A stretch of DNA of 64,000 bases from Methylotenera sp. (GCA_017880905.1 JADGRO010000035.1:23301-87300), one strand, 5' to 3'; shown: positions 27,840 through 36,992, counted from the stretch's first letter. The notes: generated from the letters alone by a model not told the origin. Made by a program: numbers and translations.

Positions 27840-28496
27840 TTAATTTTGTGGATTGCTAACTTTAAGAGTTCGCGGTTTGCCGATTGGACTATCGGCTGGC
27901 TTGTAACCTGATTTCCATAGCGAGAAAGGCACGATAACCGCAGGAGCACCATTATCGTAGAACCAGCTATCTACTGCATATTTGTCACCAGTTTTAATGT
28001 CATGCATCACCGCTGTGGTATGCGGCCAGCCAGTAAAAAAGAAGTTTCGCGTACGCATATCTTCAATCTCATGAAACTGCATGAAACCATTTGATTTAAG
28101 CAGGCGCATGTAAGTCGTGGTGTTAATCGCCTCGTCATTGCAATCCAATTGTCCGGGTATATCTCCATTACCAAATGTACCGGCAAGATCGGCTGAAGTG
28201 CCATTTTTTGCACCGACAATCTGCTCCAACACGCCAATCGCCTTGCTAATTTGCTGCCGCTCTTCGCTGGCGTTGTTTGCTTTGATTTTAAATATTTGCA
28301 CGACACTATTCCACTCTGATTCACTGATAGAAAGCTGATTAGATTGCGCGCAACCGCCGCCTTGACACACTTCGAACTGGTTTAAACTGGGCGTTTGGCG
28401 AAAAATACGTGAGATATCTGTGAGCGCTGCCTGCGCGGATGTACTGAAATAAAACACTAAAAGACTAAAAAATAAGCGGTTTATTAGAAATTTCAT
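27840..28496 (-). CDS. Secreted protein with a transglutaminase-like Cys-His-Asp pattern
   Basis: 218 residues, not recognised as a named family. The signal peptide ends at STSAQA (residue 23). In the mature part LDCNDEAINT (Cys119), GWPHTTAV (His159) and YAVDSW (Asp176) appear in the order and spacing of a papain/transglutaminase catalytic triad, with Asn120-Asp121 next to the Cys. This is inference from pattern only. It is the last gene of the LemA/TPM cluster and overlaps the preceding TPM gene by 32 bases. Confidence 0.7.
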   Translation of the reverse strand: MKFLINRLFFSLLVFYFSTSAQAALTDISRIFRQTPSLNQFEVCQGGGCAQSNQLSISESEWNSVVQIFKIKANNASEERQQISKAIGVLEQIVGAKNGTSADLAGTFGNGDIPGQLDCNDEAINTTTYMRLLKSNGFMQFHEIEDMRTRNFFFTGWPHTTAVMHDIKTGDKYAVDSWFYDNGAPAVIVPFSLWKSGYKPADSPIGKPRTLKVSNPQN

Positions 28497-28974
28497 TTTT
28501 TTTAGCGCCAGTTAACGGAAAATGCTGCTCTAAAACTGCGCCAATTTTATCAATACCATGTAAAACGCCAGCTTCAAACTCACTTTTTCTAAATAAATCT
28601 TCCATCTCGCGACAGATTTTCTCCCAACCATCATGCCCAACATGCTTATCTATACCGCGATCCGCAACAATTTCCACATCGCGATCCGCCAGCAACAAAT
28701 AAATCAACACGCCATTATTGAGTTCCGTATCCCAAATATTTAAACGTCCAAATAGCTCTATCGCGCGTTTTTTTGGCGTTTTTTTGTAGAAAATTTCCAT
28801 TGGATGCAAGCCAGATTCCATTACCATCCGGATTTCACCCGCATGTTTTTTCTCGCTCGCCGCAATAGCTTTTTCAATTTCGAACAAAGCAATCGCCGAA
28901 AGATGACGATTGACTTGCCAAGGATGGCTGAAAAAATGCTTAAAGAATCGACAGACCGAATTCGCTTTTTTCAT
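28465..28974 (-). CDS. TPM-domain protein without signal peptide
   Basis: 169 residues from the ATG at 28974, which overlaps the previous stop as TGATG. The TPM (TLP18.3/Psb32/MOLO-1) domain is clear: EIRMVMES, RAIELFGRLNIWDTELNNGV, LADRDVEIVADRGID, then FEAGVLHGIDKIG. There is no signal peptide or anchor apart from a weak hydrophobic stretch, so it may act in the cytoplasm, unlike its neighbour. The biochemical role of the domain in bacteria is unsettled. Confidence 0.82.
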   Translation of the reverse strand: MKKANSVCRFFKHFFSHPWQVNRHLSAIALFEIEKAIAASEKKHAGEIRMVMESGLHPMEIFYKKTPKKRAIELFGRLNIWDTELNNGVLIYLLLADRDVEIVADRGIDKHVGHDGWEKICREMEDLFRKSEFEAGVLHGIDKIGAVLEQHFPLTGAKKNEISNKPLIF

Positions 28975-29849
28975 CACCAGCCCCCAGAAGCTCCACCACC
29001 GCCAAACCCACCGCCACCGCCGCCCCAGTTACTAGAACTGCCGCCGCCACTCCAGCCACCGCCGCTAGTAGGATAGCCTCTACCACCATACCCATTAATG
29101 CCACGCCCACCCATCATGGTGAAAAAGAATGCAACAACGCCAAAGATAGCCGCGCTGCCTAAAGCCATGCCTAATAACCAAACCACGCCACCTACCAGAC
29201 CGCCATTTAGGGCACTGCCAAAAAATGTGCCAAGCATACTACGTAAAAACAGGCCAGTTACTAAGGCGCCAAACAACAAAACTGGCAGCAGACTATCTAT
29301 GTTTCTTCCACTAGACTCGAGGTTAGTTGGTTCTGGCAATGGCTCTCCATCTACCAGACCGATTAACTTATCAACGCCAGAATCCAGCCCGCCAAAAAAA
29401 TCACCTTGCTTAAATTTAGGTGTGATGATCTCAGAAATCACGCGCTTGGCGGTTAAATCCGGAATCGCGCCTTCTAAGCCATAACCCACTTCGATACGTA
29501 TTTTGTGGTCATCTTTCGCAACCAATAGCAGCAAGCCATCGTCGATTTTTTTGCGTCCTAGCTTCCATTTTTCTACTACACGAATTGAATATTGTGCAAT
29601 GTCTTCAGGTTGCGTGGTGGGCACCATCAGCAGCGCAATCTGGCTACCTTTTTTTGCTTCAAAAGCAGCGAGTTTCTGTTCTAGCTGCGCTTGTTCGACT
29701 TGCGAAAGAGTTTGCGTTAAATCGGTAACATGAGATTTGAGTTCAGGTACAGCAACAAGCTCGGCCCGCGCCAAGTACGATACAAACAGCAGCATCGCAC
29801 AAAGCGCATAAACACTAGCTTTCAGGCCAGTTTTTAATTGTTGAAACAC
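28974..29849 (-). CDS. TPM-domain membrane protein with glycine-rich tail (YgcG-like)
   Basis: 291 residues. Signal peptide (to about 29), periplasmic TPM domain (about 35-160, with IRIEVGYGLEGAIPD), two or three helices (about 188-248), then a Gly/Ser-rich tail ending GGGASGGW. This is the usual partner of LemA. The fused tail is thought to be exported or to make contacts at the membrane. It lies 21 bases after lemA. Confidence 0.88.
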   Translation of the reverse strand: MFQQLKTGLKASVYALCAMLLFVSYLARAELVAVPELKSHVTDLTQTLSQVEQAQLEQKLAAFEAKKGSQIALLMVPTTQPEDIAQYSIRVVEKWKLGRKKIDDGLLLLVAKDDHKIRIEVGYGLEGAIPDLTAKRVISEIITPKFKQGDFFGGLDSGVDKLIGLVDGEPLPEPTNLESSGRNIDSLLPVLLFGALVTGLFLRSMLGTFFGSALNGGLVGGVVWLLGMALGSAAIFGVVAFFFTMMGGRGINGYGGRGYPTSGGGWSGGGSSSNWGGGGGGFGGGGASGGW

Positions 29850-29870
29850 AGAAAAAATGTAAAATCTAAC

Positions 29871-30470
29871 TTATTTTTTATCACCAAACTCTACCTTTGG
29901 CGCAATCGAAATTTCTTTCTCATTTTCCACTGTAAAACTTGGCTTAGTTTTATAACCAAACATCATCGCGGTTAAATTATTGGGGAAGCTACGTATCGCG
30001 ACGTTATATTCCTTAATGGTTTCAATATAACGATTACGCGCCACTGTCACGCGATTTTCTGTACCTTCTAGCTGCGCTTGTAAGTCTCTAAAGCCTTGGT
30101 CGGCCTTCAGGTTTGGATAATTTTCCGAAACCGCCATTAAATGTGACAACGCTTGCGTTAATTGACCTTGCGCCGCTTGATATTTTGCAAAGGCTGCCGG
30201 GTCATTTAAAACCTCAGGAGTAACTTGCATACTGCCCACTTTTGAGCGCGCTTCCGCAACCTCAGTCAATACTTTTTCTTCGTGTTCTGCATAGCCTTTT
30301 ACGGTAGCTACCAAGTTAGGCACCAAATCTGCGCGACGTTGGTACTGGTTAAGCACCTCAGACCAGCTCGCTTTGGCTTCTTCATCCAAGCTTTGAAATT
30401 TGTTGTAGCCGCAGCCCGTTAAAGCCAACATCAAAAAGATAACTGCGATTTTAGAGAATAAATTTTTCAT
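29871..30470 (-). CDS. lemA: LemA family lipoprotein
   Basis: 199 residues. N-terminal signal with lipobox LTGC (Cys20), then the helical LemA domain with RRADLVPNLVATVKGYAEHE near 46-65, FRDLQAQLEGTENRVTVARN near 126-145 and YNVAIRSFPNN. It forms a unit with two TPM proteins. The role in the envelope is not well defined in the family. Confidence 0.92.
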   Translation of the reverse strand: MKNLFSKIAVIFLMLALTGCGYNKFQSLDEEAKASWSEVLNQYQRRADLVPNLVATVKGYAEHEEKVLTEVAEARSKVGSMQVTPEVLNDPAAFAKYQAAQGQLTQALSHLMAVSENYPNLKADQGFRDLQAQLEGTENRVTVARNRYIETIKEYNVAIRSFPNNLTAMMFGYKTKPSFTVENEKEISIAPKVEFGDKK

Positions 30471-30528
30471 GGTTGTCCTTCAAAAGAAAAGTTGAGCATA
30501 TTTAAGTATATTGCGTTCATTCGTTTAA

Positions 30529-31230
30529 TTACAAGCTTTGCATCGTCGATTTTGCCAAACACAAATCATCCCATGCTTTAGCTTTATCTGCCAAGTTGCG
30601 CAACAAATAGGCGGGATGATACGTCACAATAACTGGAACGCCACAATAATGGTGTAACTTACCGCGCATGCTAGTGACTGTGGCGTCTGAATTAAGCAAT
30701 GACTGTGCGGCAAATTTACCTAAGGCAATAATCAATTTTGGTTTGATTAGCTCAACCTGACGTTTCAAATATGGGTCGCATTGAATTACTTCTTCACCAT
30801 GTGGGTCGCGATTTTCAGGCGGACGACATTTCAACACATTGGCAATATAGACATTCTCACCGCGCTTTAACTCAATCGCCGCCAACATATTATCCAACAA
30901 TTTGCCAGCTCGCCCAACAAAAGGCTCGCCGCGCTTATCTTCCTCAGCACCAGGCGCCTCACCAATAATCAGCCAATCTGCATTTTCATCGCCTACACCA
31001 AATACGGTTTGTGTGCGCGTTTTGGCGAGCCCGCAGGCTTGACAATCTTTAACGCAAGCCTGCAAAGCTTGCCAATCCATAGTTTCAATCGATGCTCTGG
31101 GAGCCAATACCAGTGCGGTCTGCAGGTTGATTGTTTTTTCAGATTTTTCGGCAGGCATAGGCTCTGCGCGTAGCTTCCACACAGGCAACAGCTCTAATTC
31201 TCGCAACATATCTTCTCGCGTCATACTCAT
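30529..31230 (-). CDS. Uracil-DNA glycosylase, family 4 type
   Basis: 233 residues from the ATG at 31230, whose ATGA overlaps the rimI stop; a start at 31317 would intrude far into rimI. The 4Fe-4S family signatures are [36 protein letters not shown] (active site and uracil contact), CRPPENRDP and the late [10 protein letters not shown]. Cysteines for the cluster are in KDCQACG, KCRPP and IQCDPY. It removes uracil from DNA. It is the fourth gene of the arfB-tsaB-rimI unit. Confidence 0.92.
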   Translation of the reverse strand: MSMTREDMLRELELLPVWKLRAEPMPAEKSEKTINLQTALVLAPRASIETMDWQALQACVKDCQACGLAKTRTQTVFGVGDENADWLIIGEAPGAEEDKRGEPFVGRAGKLLDNMLAAIELKRGENVYIANVLKCRPPENRDPHGEEVIQCDPYLKRQVELIKPKLIIALGKFAAQSLLNSDATVTSMRGKLHHYCGVPVIVTYHPAYLLRNLADKAKAWDDLCLAKSTMQSL

Positions 31231-31697
31231 AGCGCCAATCCCATTAAAACTGCGTCCTCGCGACCACTTTGAGTATGGCATGCTGGATAATAACTGCGAC
31301 GTGTAGCCATTTCGCAAAACCCCATGTTTTCGTAAAGCGTAATGGCTGAAATGTTACTCGGCCGCACTTCTAAAAACATATTGGTGGCTTTGTGATTTTT
31401 AGCGATTTGTAGCATGTGTTCTAACAAATAGCGCCCCAAGCCTTGTTTTTGGCGGGGTTTGGCGATGCTTAAATTAAGCAGATGTGCTTCATCCATCACC
31501 ATCATCATTAAGGCGTAACCAATGATTGTTTGATTTTCTTCCAACACCCATGCGCTGTAGCCAGAATTTAATGAATCGCTAAAATTGCCGCGCGTCCATG
31601 GATGTGAGTAAATAGTGGGTTCGATTTGCATAATCGCATCCAAATCGTCCATCTGCATAGGACGTAAAGACAAATTAGGCTTCAGTTGGGCACTCAT
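31227..31697 (-). CDS. rimI: Ribosomal protein S18 alanine N-acetyltransferase
   Basis: 156 residues, GNAT fold. Acetyl-CoA loop SIAKPRQKQGLGRYLLEHML near 77-96, and EVRPSNISAITLYENMGF near 109-126, the usual RimI block. Overlaps by four bases with tsaB upstream and the UDG gene downstream; the tsaB-rimI pairing is typical. Confidence 0.94.
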   Translation of the reverse strand: MSAQLKPNLSLRPMQMDDLDAIMQIEPTIYSHPWTRGNFSDSLNSGYSAWVLEENQTIIGYALMMMVMDEAHLLNLSIAKPRQKQGLGRYLLEHMLQIAKNHKATNMFLEVRPSNISAITLYENMGFCEMATRRSYYPACHTQSGREDAVLMGLAL

Positions 31698-32383
31698 AAA
31701 CGCAAGCCCTGCTCGCGCTCTTGCGAGGTTAAAGCAACACGGTTGCGAATATAAATCGGCGCAGCCTCTGAGGCTGGTTTTGCCAAACCTGCTACAAAAA
31801 TAGGTTGCGCTAATGTGAGTATCGCCTCCGCACGTGGACTGACTTCTGGCATGGTTTTAATCAAGTTTTCAGCGTAAATTTTACTTAACACTTCGCCATA
31901 AACCGCCCAACCGCCGCCTACGCCAACCCATTCGCTGCCCTCTAGTACTGGAGCAGCCTCTGGCTTGCATACAATTGTTTTACTCACTTCAAACCATTCA
32001 TTATTTTTTTTCTCGAAAGCTGCATGATAACTCTCGCCCATCCGCGCATCCAAACAAGCGATAACTTTATCCTCACCACTTGCCTCAGCCAATGCCATGA
32101 GTGTATTCACCCCGACTACTGGCAAACTTGCGCCAAAGCCTAAGCCCTGCGCCACCCCACAGGCAATACGCACACCGGTAAACGAACCGGGGCCTGCACC
32201 AAAGGCGATACCATTCAAATCTTTCAACTTAACATTCGCTGAATCTAACAGTGCCTGAATTTTTGGCAAAATAAGCTCTGATGCGGCCGTTCCAGCTTGT
32301 TGCTGATGCGAAAATGACTTGTCATCCACCTGTAAAGCAAGTGATAAAAATTCGGTTGAGGTATCGAGTGCGAGGATTTTCAT
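31694..32383 (-). CDS. tsaB: tRNA threonylcarbamoyladenosine synthesis protein TsaB
   Basis: 229 residues. ASKHA-fold start ILALDTSTEFLSLAL, then GPGSFTGVRIACGVAQGLGF near 71-90 and CLDARMGESYHA. TsaB is the scaffold partner of TsaD in making t6A at tRNA position 37. Four-base overlaps on both sides (arfB upstream, rimI downstream). Confidence 0.95.
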   Translation of the reverse strand: MKILALDTSTEFLSLALQVDDKSFSHQQQAGTAASELILPKIQALLDSANVKLKDLNGIAFGAGPGSFTGVRIACGVAQGLGFGASLPVVGVNTLMALAEASGEDKVIACLDARMGESYHAAFEKKNNEWFEVSKTIVCKPEAAPVLEGSEWVGVGGGWAVYGEVLSKIYAENLIKTMPEVSPRAEAILTLAQPIFVAGLAKPASEAAPIYIRNRVALTSQEREQGLRL

Positions 32384-32781
32384 TCAGACGCTATTTTGCC
32401 ACGAAGTTGTTTGATTTGGCCTCTTTGAACTTTACTTTCTAATCGTCTTTGCTTCGACCCATAACTAGGCCGTGTGACGTAGCGCGTTGGTTTTACTTGG
32501 TTTGCGGCGTTTACAATCCCATGCAGCCGCTTAATTGCATCTTTTTTATTCGCCTCTTGCGTGCGGTATTGCTGCGCCTTCAACACCAACACACCTTCAT
32601 CGGTAATGCGATTATCCTTACTATTAAGCAAGCGCGCTTTCAACCAGTCGCTTAAGCTAGAGGCGTTAATATCAAAGCGCAAATGAATCGCGCTAGAAAC
32701 CTTATTCACGTTCTGCCCACCTGCCCCCTGCGCGCGGATAGCGGTAAGTTCGTATTCGTTTTCGGGAATGATGATTTGCAT
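32380..32781 (-). CDS. arfB: Alternative ribosome-rescue factor / peptidyl-tRNA hydrolase ArfB
   Basis: 133 residues from the ATG at 32781, giving MQIIIPENEYELTAIRAQGAG close to the E. coli N terminus; a start at 32838 would add 19 unlikely residues. GGQNVNKVSS is the release-factor catalytic motif, and a basic tail (RLESKVQRGQIKQLRGK) enters the mRNA channel of stalled ribosomes. It overlaps tsaB by four bases and leads the operon. Confidence 0.93.
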   Translation of the reverse strand: MQIIIPENEYELTAIRAQGAGGQNVNKVSSAIHLRFDINASSLSDWLKARLLNSKDNRITDEGVLVLKAQQYRTQEANKKDAIKRLHGIVNAANQVKPTRYVTRPSYGSKQRRLESKVQRGQIKQLRGKIASE

Positions 32782-32975
32782 TTCTGGCACTATACAATAA
32801 AAGCGTATTTTTCCAGCAAATACACTTTCGTTTGGCACTCTTTCACATGCTAGTTATGCACGAGTAATTAAGAACTTTGTAGGATATTTAGCATCGAACC
32901 TGTCATAGTGTCACAGTTAGCGAGCATCTTTAAAAGATGTTCATATCCAACAAAAACCCGAAAGGATGGAACGCC

Positions 32976-33518
32976 ATGGCAAAGTTAACGATTGACAAGG
33001 TGCTTGTGGGTGAGGCTTTAGTAGGTGAAGGCAATGAAATCGCCCATGTTGACCTGATTATTGGTCCACGTGGTAGCGGCGCAGAAACTGCCTTCTGCAT
33101 TGCCCTGACCAATCAGAAGCGAGGCGACAATGCATTGCTTTCAGTTGTGGCCCCTAACCTCATGACCAAGCCGCCTACAGTGATGTTTAATAAGGTAGAT
33201 ATAAAGAGCGCAAAACAGGCCGTGCAGATGTTTGGGCCAGCGCAATGCGGAGTTGCTGCAGCGGTTGCAGATAGCGTCAGAGAAGGGATTATTCCGATTA
33301 AGGAAGCGAATGACCTGTTTATTTGCGTAGGTGTATTCATTCACTGGGATGCCGAAGACAACACTAAAATTCAGGATTGGAATTATGAAGCCACCAAGTT
33401 GGCACTTAAGCGAGCGATTTTAGGCCTGCCCCTCCCTACTGAAGTTATAGCACAAGAGCGGACGGCTCATCATCCTTTAGCTGCGCATGATTATAAAAAA
33501 GGTGGGTTCTCGTCTTAG
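32976..33518 (+). CDS. fae: Formaldehyde-activating enzyme (Fae family, variant)
   Basis: 180 residues from the ATG at 32976 with AAAGGA upstream; an earlier ATG at 32937 lies in the leader. The conserved Fae body is [40 protein letters not shown] and [11 protein letters not shown]. The catalytic His in IAHVD (His24) is present. The usual GPAQHGVA appears as GPAQCGVA here, a His-to-Cys change as I remember the family, and the C terminus is extended ([13 protein letters not shown]). It condenses formaldehyde with tetrahydromethanopterin; the changes suggest a Fae paralogue. A 7-bp hairpin (GAGCATC 32922-32928 with GATGTTC 32936-32942) lies in the leader. Confidence 0.9.
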   Translation: MAKLTIDKVLVGEALVGEGNEIAHVDLIIGPRGSGAETAFCIALTNQKRGDNALLSVVAPNLMTKPPTVMFNKVDIKSAKQAVQMFGPAQCGVAAAVADSVREGIIPIKEANDLFICVGVFIHWDAEDNTKIQDWNYEATKLALKRAILGLPLPTEVIAQERTAHHPLAAHDYKKGGFSS

Positions 33519-33553
33519 GGGTATACATTTGTCCAAACCATTGGAGTCCCATA

Positions 33554-35488
33554 TTATCGGGCTCCAAAAAAAACTTCCACATCCGCCAACTCTTTGGTGC
33601 GCCTAAACGGCGGCAGGCTTTGCCAAATGCGCTTGCCATAAGGCTTTGTAATTAAACGCGGATCGCAAATCACTAGCACGCCTCTATCCGTTTCATCGCG
33701 TATCAATCTACCTGCGCCTTGTTTTAGCGTAATCACTGAATATGGTAATTGATATTCCATAAACGCGTTTTTACCCTCGGCATTCATTTTATCAATACGC
33801 GCAGAGAGCACCGGGTCATCGGGCGGGGCGAATGGCAGTTTATCTATAATAACCACTGACAATGCCTCGCCACGCACATCGACACCTTCCCAAAAGCTTT
33901 GTGAGCCAACTAACACTGCATTGCCATGCGCGCGAAATCGCTCTAGCAGCTCGGTACGCGTACTTTCGCCTTGCAATAAAAGCGGGTACTCAATGCCGTT
34001 GGTGGCAAATGCTTCTTTAAGCAGCGCGTGAATTTCTCGCATGGCTTTAAGTGATGTACACAGCACAAACGCACGGCCACGGCTGGCTTGGATGACTGAC
34101 AGGCTGACAGCGGCCACGGCGGCGGTATAGGTGGATGAGTTAGGGTCAGGCATATCGGCAGGCGCATACAACAGTGCTTGATTGCCGTAATCGAACGGAC
34201 TTTCCCAAAAACCTGTTGTCGCGGAATCCAGCCCCATTTGGGATATATAGTGGCTAAAATCACTTTTTACCGCCAAAGTGGCGCTGGTGAAAATCCATGC
34301 GCGCGGCTGAGCATTAAGTTGCTTACCAAAACTATCGGCCACGCTCAGTGGCGTGGCGTGTAACTGTACCGATTGCGTAAACACCTCTACCCAGCGCACT
34401 AAATTAGCATTCCCCGCTTTAATCCAGCTATTCAGTTGCTCGCTCAAGGCCTCGGCCCGTTGCCAGCATTTTTCCAACATGGGGTCACGCGCAGCTTGGC
34501 TTTCCAGCACCGTTGTAAGCTCGCTCAACTTATCTTGCATGTCGCTAAACGCAGCTTCAAACCCTTTTAACACCAATGCTTTTTGCACAGGCAGCCGCGA
34601 GCCTTCGTAAGCAAAAATCAGCCTAAAATCTTTGCAGGTTTTTTCTAATGCAGGAATCGCTTTGCCAAGTTCGATGCAATCTTTGGCTAAACTCAAATGC
34701 GCAATAGTACTGTCGCGCGCCAGCTCTATTAACTGGCTGGTAGAAATATCCTCACCAAAAAACAAACCCGCCACTTCGGGTAGTTGATGCGCTTCATCAA
34801 AAATCACCGTATTGGCGCTTGGCAATAACTCTGCCACGCCTTCATCGCGTAGCATCACATCGGCAAAAAATAAATGATGATTCACTACCACTACATCGGC
34901 TGCCAGCGCCTTTTTACGAGCCTCCATCACAAAACAATCTTTATAAAAATTGCAATCTTGGCCTAAGCAATTGTCGCGTGTGGAAGTCACATTGAGCCAA
35001 ATGGTGGCATTCTCGGGCACTGCGGTTAATTCACTTTTATCGCCGGTTTTACTGTTTTCTGCAAAGTTTTTTATTAAGTGCACATATTTAGCATCTTCAC
35101 GCGAGGCAAAGCGACCACTTTGGGCGGCAGCTTTTAAATGATAGTAGCACACATAATTGGCGCGACCTTTGAGCATAGCCACTGTCACCGGCACTTTTAA
35201 GGCATCACGCACATTGGGTAAATCACGATTAAAAAGCTGATCCTGTAAGTTTTTAGTGCCTGTAGAAATAATCACTTTACCGCCAGAAAGTAGCGCAGGC
35301 ACTAGGTAGGCAAAGGTTTTTCCGGTTCCGGTACCCGCCTCTGCCACTAACTGTTTGTTATCTTTGATTGCAGACTCTATCGCCAAAGCCATTTCAAGCT
35401 GTTGTGTGCGCTCCGAAAAGCCTTCAATCGCCTCGGCCAGTGCACCGTTTGCCTTAAAAATTTGCACTAATTGGGAGGTTTCTGACAT
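33554..35488 (-). CDS. DinG/YoaA-type ATP-dependent DNA helicase
   Basis: 644 residues from the ATG at 35488 (MSETSQLVQIF; an earlier start adds 15 residues). An XPD-like superfamily 2 helicase: Walker A AEAGTGTGKT near 49-58, DEAH box VIFDEAHQ near 230, and late motif GRLIRDETDRGVL near 595. Four cysteines of the 4Fe-4S domain are in NYVCYYH and DNCLGQDCNFYKDC. A hairpin at 33541-33565 covers its last codons. Confidence 0.93.
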   Translation of the reverse strand: MSETSQLVQIFKANGALAEAIEGFSERTQQLEMALAIESAIKDNKQLVAEAGTGTGKTFAYLVPALLSGGKVIISTGTKNLQDQLFNRDLPNVRDALKVPVTVAMLKGRANYVCYYHLKAAAQSGRFASREDAKYVHLIKNFAENSKTGDKSELTAVPENATIWLNVTSTRDNCLGQDCNFYKDCFVMEARKKALAADVVVVNHHLFFADVMLRDEGVAELLPSANTVIFDEAHQLPEVAGLFFGEDISTSQLIELARDSTIAHLSLAKDCIELGKAIPALEKTCKDFRLIFAYEGSRLPVQKALVLKGFEAAFSDMQDKLSELTTVLESQAARDPMLEKCWQRAEALSEQLNSWIKAGNANLVRWVEVFTQSVQLHATPLSVADSFGKQLNAQPRAWIFTSATLAVKSDFSHYISQMGLDSATTGFWESPFDYGNQALLYAPADMPDPNSSTYTAAVAAVSLSVIQASRGRAFVLCTSLKAMREIHALLKEAFATNGIEYPLLLQGESTRTELLERFRAHGNAVLVGSQSFWEGVDVRGEALSVVIIDKLPFAPPDDPVLSARIDKMNAEGKNAFMEYQLPYSVITLKQGAGRLIRDETDRGVLVICDPRLITKPYGKRIWQSLPPFRRTKELADVEVFFGAR

Positions 35489-35632
35489 GACTGAAATTAT
35501 CCCACGAATACTGTTCACGATTCTGGAACACACATAAAAAGTATTGCGTTAGGCTGTATATCTTGTTAGCCTAGCATTGCAGTTAAGTTGGTAGTAGTTG
35601 TTTTAACTCTGTCATTACTTACGGGAGGATGT

Positions 35633-35926
35633 ATGGATTTAGCAATGATTATTCAATTAATAAGTGGCGCAGTGGGTGGCAACGTGGTCGGTAATTTGAT
35701 GAAAGATTTAAGTTTAGGCACACTAGGCAACTCCATAGTAGGTTTACTTGGCGGGGGCTTGGGCGGTCAATTGCTTGGCATGCTAGGTGTGGGGGGGGCG
35801 GCGGCGGCAGCTGGTGGTGGCATGGAAATTAGCTCAATTGTTACCTCATTAGTCGGTGGTGGTGTGGGCGGTGGCGTGTTATTAGCTATTGTCGGCATGA
35901 TTAAGAACGCATTGGCAAAACAATAA
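35633..35926 (+). CDS. Small glycine-rich membrane protein of unknown function
   Basis: 97 residues from the ATG at 35633 with a strong ribosome site (GGAGG 35624-35628). It is composed of glycine-zipper-like hydrophobic stretches (SIVGLLGGGLGGQLLGMLG, SLVGGGVGGGVLLAIVGM) that could insert in membranes. A nine-base G-run (35790-35798) and Ala-coding GCG runs make the middle slippage-prone. A terminator follows 15 bases after the stop. Function unknown. Confidence 0.7.
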   Translation: MDLAMIIQLISGAVGGNVVGNLMKDLSLGTLGNSIVGLLGGGLGGQLLGMLGVGGAAAAAGGGMEISSIVTSLVGGGVGGGVLLAIVGMIKNALAKQ

Positions 35927-35940
35927 TCAATTCAGTCGAA

Positions 35941-35970
35941 CCCACCCTAAGCAAATTAGGGTGGGATTTC
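35941..35970 (+). terminator. Intrinsic terminator
   Basis: Perfect 10-bp stem (CCCACCCTAA with TTAGGGTGGG), five-base loop, then ATTTCTAGCTTT. It sits between the glycine-rich gene and the NlpC/P60 gene. Confidence 0.7.
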
Positions 35971-35984
35971 TAGCTTTAACTCTC

Positions 35985-36539
35985 ATGAAATATTCCTTAT
36001 TATTTTTACTGTTTAGTTTAGGTTTTGGCACACCTGCAATAGCCGAAGAAACATCTTCAGAAAACGTGGCAGGCATCACGCTTTATAACGTAGATGAGCC
36101 CAGCGACCAAGTACAGCCTAGTAGCTGGCAAGCAAAAACACAAGAAATAATCTTTAACGCACTTAGCTTAACCGGGATTAAATACAAGTACGGCGGCAAC
36201 TCTCCCGCCACTGGCTTCGATTGTAGCGGATTTGTGCGCTACGTTTTCCTTAATGCGGCTCATTTAAGCCTGCCGCCCACCGCGCGCGCCATTAGCCAAA
36301 TCGGCCAAGCAGTGAATAAAAATGAGTTGCAGCCTGGTGATTTGGTTTTTTTTAATACCTTAAAATCGGCTTTTTCGCACGTCGGCATTTACATTGGCGA
36401 CAATAAATTTATCCATGCACCCAGCGCCGGCAAAGTAGTACGCGTTGAAAACATGCAGGATAGCTATTGGGTTAGACGCTTTAGTGGTGGGCAAAGGCTG
36501 GATAAAGAAGCCGAAAAATCCGCAGCAAATTCGCTTTAA
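35985..36539 (+). CDS. NlpC/P60 family cell-wall endopeptidase
   Basis: 184 residues from the ATG at 35985, giving a good signal peptide (to AIAEE). The C40 peptidase motifs are GFDCSGFVRYVF (catalytic Cys near 75), FSHVGIYIGDNKF (His near 127) and FIHAPSAGK. It cleaves the stem peptide of peptidoglycan. An earlier ATG at 35961 would start inside the terminator hairpin region and is unlikely. Confidence 0.92.
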   Translation: MKYSLLFLLFSLGFGTPAIAEETSSENVAGITLYNVDEPSDQVQPSSWQAKTQEIIFNALSLTGIKYKYGGNSPATGFDCSGFVRYVFLNAAHLSLPPTARAISQIGQAVNKNELQPGDLVFFNTLKSAFSHVGIYIGDNKFIHAPSAGKVVRVENMQDSYWVRRFSGGQRLDKEAEKSAANSL

Positions 36540-36542
36540 ATA

Positions 36543-36818
36543 TCACTTGTCGCTGTGTCCTAAATCGCGCTCTGGTGCAATGATGTCACGGATTAGTTGC
36601 TTTAGCTCTTTCGATTCAGGAAAACGTCCCGCAATTTTGCGAGAGAATATGACAGCACCATTGAGCCGAACCTCAAATACGCCGCCAGTGCCAGGCAATA
36701 AGCTTACTGCTTTTAATTCCGCCTCAAACGTTGTGAGTAGCTCCTGCGCCAACCATGCGGCGCGTAACAGCCATCTACATTGTGTGCAATATTCAATCTC
36801 AACTTGATGCTTACTCAT
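36543..36818 (-). CDS. SelT/SelW/SelH (Rdx) family protein
   Basis: 91 residues. The thioredoxin-like Rdx fold has EYCTQCRW near residues 9-16 (Cys10, Cys13, where some homologues have selenocysteine), then TGGVFEVRLNGAVIFSRK and FPESKELKQLIRD. Redox role inferred; partners unknown. It is convergent with the NlpC gene, stops three bases apart. Confidence 0.88.
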   Translation of the reverse strand: MSKHQVEIEYCTQCRWLLRAAWLAQELLTTFEAELKAVSLLPGTGGVFEVRLNGAVIFSRKIAGRFPESKELKQLIRDIIAPERDLGHSDK

Positions 36819-36992
36819 GACCTACCTAATCTTTGGCTTCAAAATTTTTACTTTGTGCACTATTAAAATGACTTGAAATAGCGCAAAATGAACCTATTAT
36901 CCTATTGTAAGCTCATAGTTATGTGTTACGAAAGTTAAAGTGCGTAGCACCTTCGAGCGTTGCAATTAATTATTTTAATGAAAAGGGTGTAC

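Noticed and set aside
33541..33565. Hairpin between fae and dinG as a terminator
   Set aside because: A-run, not U-run, follows on the plus strand, and no U-run on the minus strand; the stem includes the last dinG codons.
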